From positions 16,360 to 80,359 of the forward strand of contig JAPPLM010000049.1 of assembly GCA_028874195.1 (NCBI GenBank): a stretch of DNA of 64,000 nucleotides. The letters run 5' to 3'. The position numbers and the translations under genes are program-made. Position 1 is the stretch's first letter, and each line of letters starts with the position of its first letter. Source of the DNA: Chloroflexota bacterium (GTDB lineage: Bacteria > Chloroflexota > UBA11872 > VXOZ01). The notes beneath the pieces are model-generated. The model saw only the letters and a list, made by a program, of their open reading frames with translations. It did no database searches and was not told the DNA's origin. Below, piece after piece: positions 60,044 to 64,000 of this stretch.

Positions 60044-62035
60044 GTGCCCCCGTTTCAAATGGTCACAGACCTAGAGCCGCGCGGCGATCAGCCGGAAGCC
60101 ATCGGCCAATTGATCGGTGGGTGCCACGAATCTTATCCCTTCCAAACGCTCCTCGGCGTCACCGGATCCGGTAAGACGCTCACCATGGCACAGGTCATTC
60201 AGGCCATCCAGAAGCCCGCGCTGGTCTTGGCGCCCAATAAGACCCTGGCCGCCCAGCTCTTTTCCGAGTTTCGCGACTTCTTTCCCGAAAACGCGGTCGA
60301 ATACTTCGTCTCCTACTACGACTACTACCAACCCGAGGCCTACCTCCCGCGCACGGATACGTATATAGAAAAAGACTCCGATGTCAACGAAGAGGTAGAA
60401 AAACTCCGGCTATCGGCGACACGGTCTTTGCTGGAGCGGCCCGATGTCATCATCGTCGCCAGCGTCTCGTGCATCTACGGCATGGGATCGCCGCACGACT
60501 ACGGCCAGGTGGTCGTCACCCTCAACGTCGGCGAGCAGTACCGCCGCCAGAATGTCTTGCGCCACCTAAACGACATTCAATATGAGCGCAACAACGTCGA
60601 CTTCAAGCGCGGCACGTACCGCGTTAAGGGCGACGTGCTCGACATCTATCCCGCTTACGGAGATACGGCGATTCGCGTAGATTTCTTTGGCGATGAGGTG
60701 GACCGCATCATCGAGATTGATCCTCTCACCGGCGAAATCCTGGATCAGCGCCAGGCCATCAACATCTACCCGGCGAGCCACTTCGTGACGCCGGTGGAGC
60801 GTATCGAATCAGCCATCAAGGGCATTGAGGTCGAGCTCGACGAGCGCATTACCGAGCTCGAAGGCGAAGGCAAGCTGCTCGAAACACAGCGCCTGCTCCA
60901 ACGCACCAAGTTCGACCTGGAAATGCTGCGCGAGACCGGCCACTGTAAGGGCATTGAGAACTACAGCCGCCACCTCGACGGCCGCAGCGCCGGCGATCCT
61001 TCGTGGACGCTGCTCGATTACTTCCCCAAAGACTTCCTGATGTTCATCGATGAGTCTCACGTGGCCGTGCCGCAACTGCGCGGCATGTACGCCGGGGACC
61101 GCTCCCGCAAGCAGGTGCTGGTGGATTACGGCTTTCGCCTGCCCAGCGCGCTGGACAACCGGCCGCTCATGTTCCAGGAGCTTGAGCAGCGACTCAACCA
61201 GGTGATCTTCGTGTCCGCCACACCGAGCATGTACGAGCGCGAGCGCAGCAGCCAGGTGGTGGAGCAGATTATCCGGCCCACCGGCCTGGTGGACCCCTCC
61301 ATCGAGATTCAGCCTACCGCCGGCCAGATAGACCATCTCGTGAGCCAGATCCGCCAGCGGGTGGAGCAGCACGAGCGCGTGCTGGTGACCACGCTGACGA
61401 AGCGCATGGCGGAACAACTGGCCGACTATCTCAACGAAATCGGCATCAAGGTGCATTATCTCCACTCGGAGATCGATACCCTGGAGCGCGTGGAGATCCT
61501 GCGCGACCTGCGGTTAGGGGTCTATGACGTGGTGGTCGGCATCAACCTGCTGCGGGAGGGCCTGGACCTGCCGGAAGTGTCGCTGGTGGCGATTCTCGAT
61601 GCCGACAAAGAGGGCTACCTGCGCAGCGAGACCTCGCTGGTGCAGACCATCGGGCGCGCCGCGCGCCACGTCCACGGCCACGTGGTCCTCTATGCCGACA
61701 ACGTTACGGATTCCATGCGCCGCGCCATCGACGAGACCTACCGCCGCCGCGATAAGCAACTGGCTTTCAACGACCACCACGGCATCAAGCCGGAGAGCAT
61801 CAATAAGGCCATCCGCGACATCACGGATACGATCCGCGCCGTGGCGGAAGAGGAATCCAGCTACCAGGCGGAACACAAGCCGCTTTCGGCCAAGGAATCG
61901 CTGAAGCTCATCAAGGAGCTTGAGAAGCAGATGCGCAAAGCGGCGAAAGACCTGGACTTTGAGCGCGCTGCGCTCCTCCGCGACCAAATCCGCGACATCC
62001 GCGCCGGCCAGCAGGAAGTCGTGGTCGTCGAGTAG
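60044..62035 (+). CDS. uvrB: Excinuclease ABC subunit B
   Basis: A 663-residue UvrB. Walker [14 protein letters not shown] is near residue 39, followed by the beta-hairpin [36 protein letters not shown], then [38 protein letters not shown] and the helicase C-domain [44 protein letters not shown]. The end holds the UvrC-binding UVR domain ([27 protein letters not shown]). It verifies DNA lesions in nucleotide excision repair. The start is GTG at 60044 with GAGAG upstream. It is monocistronic and divergent from rpmI. Confidence 0.98.
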   Translation: MPPFQMVTDLEPRGDQPEAIGQLIGGCHESYPFQTLLGVTGSGKTLTMAQVIQAIQKPALVLAPNKTLAAQLFSEFRDFFPENAVEYFVSYYDYYQPEAYLPRTDTYIEKDSDVNEEVEKLRLSATRSLLERPDVIIVASVSCIYGMGSPHDYGQVVVTLNVGEQYRRQNVLRHLNDIQYERNNVDFKRGTYRVKGDVLDIYPAYGDTAIRVDFFGDEVDRIIEIDPLTGEILDQRQAINIYPASHFVTPVERIESAIKGIEVELDERITELEGEGKLLETQRLLQRTKFDLEMLRETGHCKGIENYSRHLDGRSAGDPSWTLLDYFPKDFLMFIDESHVAVPQLRGMYAGDRSRKQVLVDYGFRLPSALDNRPLMFQELEQRLNQVIFVSATPSMYERERSSQVVEQIIRPTGLVDPSIEIQPTAGQIDHLVSQIRQRVEQHERVLVTTLTKRMAEQLADYLNEIGIKVHYLHSEIDTLERVEILRDLRLGVYDVVVGINLLREGLDLPEVSLVAILDADKEGYLRSETSLVQTIGRAARHVHGHVVLYADNVTDSMRRAIDETYRRRDKQLAFNDHHGIKPESINKAIRDITDTIRAVAEEESSYQAEHKPLSAKESLKLIKELEKQMRKAAKDLDFERAALLRDQIRDIRAGQQEVVVVE

Positions 62036-62179
62036 GCCATGAGTCTCGCAGGAAAGTGTCCTTTGCCTGGGATACGTAAGTTCAACCCTCAGACTTACAA
62101 TTCCCGTAGGTTGAATTGGCTTCCATTTCGAGAGGCTAGTCCAGATTGTTCCGGCCAAGGGACTCGATGATCGTTGAGC

Positions 62180-62376
62180 CCGTCAAGACCGTCATTCCCG
62201 CGCACGCGCGCCCCCGTACGGGGGCGCGGAATCCATCTTCCTCTTCCGCACGGCACCAATTCATGGGTATCCCCCATGAGTCTAAGAGCGGGGGACAAGC
62301 CCCCGCGCTACACTCCACTCTGAGAAGCAACCTCCCGTCCGTTTTCCCTGGACTCCGGCTTTCGCCGGAGTGACGG
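62180..62376. repeat. Dispersed hairpin repeats between uvrB and the DegT gene
   Basis: An interrupted ATTCCCGC...GCGGAAT element holds an inner CGCCCCCGTACGGGGGCG palindrome (about 62190-62235). GCGGGGGACAAGCCCCCGCG lies at 62288-62310 and CTGGACTCCGGCTTTCGCCG at 62348-62376. Confidence 0.75.
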
Positions 62377-62491
62377 ACCGCTGCATTCAAACGTACCGGA
62401 GTGACCGCTGGGATTGGTCATGGCTCCGATTTAGTATCATCAAAGCAGCAACGAGACCAACTGCGGATAGGTGCGTGAGAGGGCAATCACG

Positions 62492-63619
62492 ATGAGCAAT
62501 AAGATATTCGACGCGGAGGACATTGCCGCAGTCACGCGGGTGCTGGAGTCCGGCGTGCTCAGCGCCGGGCCGGAAGCGGCGGCGTTAGAAGAGGAATTCG
62601 CGGCGGCGCTGGGGGCGAACCATGCGATTGCCTGCAATTCCGCCATGGGCGGGCTGCACGCGGCCCTCTGGGCGGTGGGTGTCGGCGCCGGTGACGAGGT
62701 GGTGTGCGACCCACTGGTGCTCTTTGGGGGTCTGGCGGTGCTGTACACGGGGGCCATGCCCTTGTACGCGGACGTGGATGAGCATACCCACAACATGGAC
62801 CCCGCCTCGCTGGCCGAGCGCATCACGCCGCGCACCAAAGCCATCATCGTGACCCATCACTGGGGCGAACCGGCGGATATGGGAGGCATCCTGGCGGTTG
62901 CCGAAAAACACAAGTTGCCCGTGGTCGAAGACTGCGCGCACGTGCTCTTTGGCGAGTGGCAGGGGCAGTACGCGGGTACGCTCGGCTCCGTGGGCGTCTT
63001 CAGCTTTCAGTCGTCAAAGCACCTGAGCACCGGCGACGGCGGCATCGCGGTAACGAACGATCCCTACCTGGCCGAACAAGTGCGCGCGATCGTCACCTTT
63101 GGCGCGGCGCCGACTCGCCTGGCCCACAATTTCCGCATGACCGAAATGACCGCCGCCGTCGCGCGGGTGCAGTTGCGCCGCGCGCGTGGGTACGTGGAGG
63201 ACGACCGCGCGTCCGCACAGCTTTACGCACAAGCGGTGGACGGCTGCGCCTGGCTTGCGCCCCAACAGTCAAGCGCGGAAAGCGTCCATTCCTATCATCT
63301 GTGGGTGGCAGCCTTCGTACCGCAACCGGGTGGGCCCTCGCTGGATGAGTTCAAGGAGGCATGCGCCGCGGAGAAAGCCAGCTTCAGTTTCGGCTACGTG
63401 GGCGTGCCGGCGTACTTGCACCCGGTCTTCAGTCTGGGTGGGAATTTTGGCGTAAGCCGCGACCCGCAGGCGCAGCCGCTGCCGTACCGGCGGGGGTGGT
63501 GTCCGGTGGCGGAGTCCCTAATGCCGCGCCTCATGATCACAGGCGTCAGCGTCCGTGAACAAGACCATCACCGGCGCAATGCGGCTGCGCTTGCCAAGGC
63601 GATAGGGCGATTTTCCTAG
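62492..63619 (+). CDS. DegT/DnrJ/EryC1-type aminotransferase
   Basis: A 375-residue fold-type I PLP enzyme of the sugar-aminotransferase class. ACNSAMGGLHAALWAVGVGAGDEVVCDPLVLFGG holds the phosphate-binding region, VVEDCAHVLFGEWQGQYAGTLGSVGVFSFQSSKHLSTGDGG has the Asp and the PLP Lys, and HNFRMTEMTAAVARVQL is the usual later block. GAGAGGG lies 8 nt before the ATG at 62492. Members transaminate keto-sugars for cell-surface or antibiotic sugars. It is alone here, so its sugar cannot be named. Confidence 0.9.
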   Translation: MSNKIFDAEDIAAVTRVLESGVLSAGPEAAALEEEFAAALGANHAIACNSAMGGLHAALWAVGVGAGDEVVCDPLVLFGGLAVLYTGAMPLYADVDEHTHNMDPASLAERITPRTKAIIVTHHWGEPADMGGILAVAEKHKLPVVEDCAHVLFGEWQGQYAGTLGSVGVFSFQSSKHLSTGDGGIAVTNDPYLAEQVRAIVTFGAAPTRLAHNFRMTEMTAAVARVQLRRARGYVEDDRASAQLYAQAVDGCAWLAPQQSSAESVHSYHLWVAAFVPQPGGPSLDEFKEACAAEKASFSFGYVGVPAYLHPVFSLGGNFGVSRDPQAQPLPYRRGWCPVAESLMPRLMITGVSVREQDHHRRNAAALAKAIGRFS

Positions 63620-64000
63620 TCGCCGAGTCTCGTTCCAAGACGCCAAGTGAGCCACGCAACCCACGAAGTGACACCGTAGCCCTTCTACTGGCTTAGGACA
63701 GCCCGGCTCAGAGCCTGCCCCGTACCCGATACAGCGTATCGTGCCGATACGGGGGCGAACGGCTCGAGGCAAAGCGTGCATCCCCAGCCGTCACTCCGGC
63801 GGATGCCGGAGTCCAGGGGGTGGGTCGGAGAAGGTCTGGCGTGATCCTGGCTCGTTGGCTTTGAAACAGGCTACGGCCATGCCAACTTCAGCGCAAGCGA
63901 GATTCTTGCTGGATAAATGTACGGCCTCAAAAGGGTCAAGCCAATCTGGATTCCCTAGACTCACAAACGAAGTGCAACACTTTGCTAAGGTGTTGCCATG
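63620..64000. repeat. End of window: dispersed repeats, no gene
   Basis: Contains a CTGCCCCGTA...TACGGGGGC hairpin (63715-63756), related to 22880-22923, and an inverted CACTCCGGC-ggat-GCCGGAGTCC element (63789-63816). Nothing coding is convincing in the last 380 bases. Confidence 0.65.

Noticed and set aside
1..64000. CRISPR arrays, rRNA genes, transposases or integrases
   Set aside because: No regularly spaced direct repeats, rRNA-like stretch or recognisable transposase/integrase was found on either strand; repeats present are short hairpins between genes.

Overview
The window looks like a chromosomal segment from an environmental member of the Chloroflexota, possibly a marine or sponge-associated lineage. 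That assignment is inference. It rests on the GC-rich composition, on the gene content (solitary recF with dciA, sulfatase-like and SMP-30-type enzymes, Gfo/Idh/MocA oxidoreductases, sugar-phosphate-isomerase TIM barrels, solute-binding proteins without permeases, plant-type LRR proteins), and on the density of short hairpin repeats between genes. No rRNA, complete mobile element or CRISPR array is visible.

Layout. 0-2.4 kb: the tail of an SDR, then a translationally coupled restriction-modification pair (NgoMIV-type nuclease plus an amino-methyltransferase). 2.7-7.2 kb: a CocE/NonD-type hydrolase, an NCS2 permease with an unusual C-terminal domain and a DUF1330 protein. 7.2-11.3 kb: a dehydrogenase remnant, dciA, recF, an SDH_sah-type protein and an exact ParB-binding parS site. 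11.3-16.5 kb: an MBL hydrolase, a nucleotidyltransferase, a PIN toxin-antitoxin pair with a clear promoter/operator, a lipoprotein and a Gfo/Idh/MocA oxidoreductase. 16.8-28.2 kb: mostly carbohydrate and small-molecule catabolism (two SMP-30 proteins, class V aminotransferase, sulfatase-like enzyme, SDR, EamA exporter, solute-binding protein, TIM barrel), with small membrane proteins and a GIY-YIG-like protein between them.

28.2-34.4 kb: a long MraY-like transferase, pabB and pabC, tRNA-Tyr and tRNA-Asp, a hairpin-rich non-coding segment ending in a strong stem-loop, and a zinc-ribbon protein. 34.4-40.4 kb: a secreted LRR/metallopeptidase protein, a membrane protein with an Mrr-like tail, a molybdopterin oxidoreductase and a second TIM barrel. 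40.5-44.6 kb: polA followed by two short epimerases joined by 4-nt overlaps. 44.9-50.9 kb: a membrane protein, a methyltransferase, a BtrH/DUF4872 protein, two small coupled unknowns and murD. 51.3-58.4 kb: a glycosyltransferase, a deacetylase-like protein, a PmoA/DUF6807 protein, an MFS exporter and a Tat-type lipoprotein sugar-binding protein with its own promoter and terminator. 58.5-64 kb: a hicA remnant, rplT and rpmI (without infC), uvrB and a DegT-type aminotransferase.

Housekeeping genes (recF, dciA, polA, uvrB, murD, rplT/rpmI, tRNAs) sit singly among accessory catabolic genes instead of in the usual clusters. Several repeat families recur between genes. The clearest is a perfect 28-36 bp palindrome present four times, and others lie between rpmI and rplT and at the 5' edge of pabC. 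The most interesting leads are the mismatched restriction-modification pair, the parS site near recF, the permease with no standard start codon and a kinase-like tail, the orphan RNA candidate, and the polA-epimerase operon.
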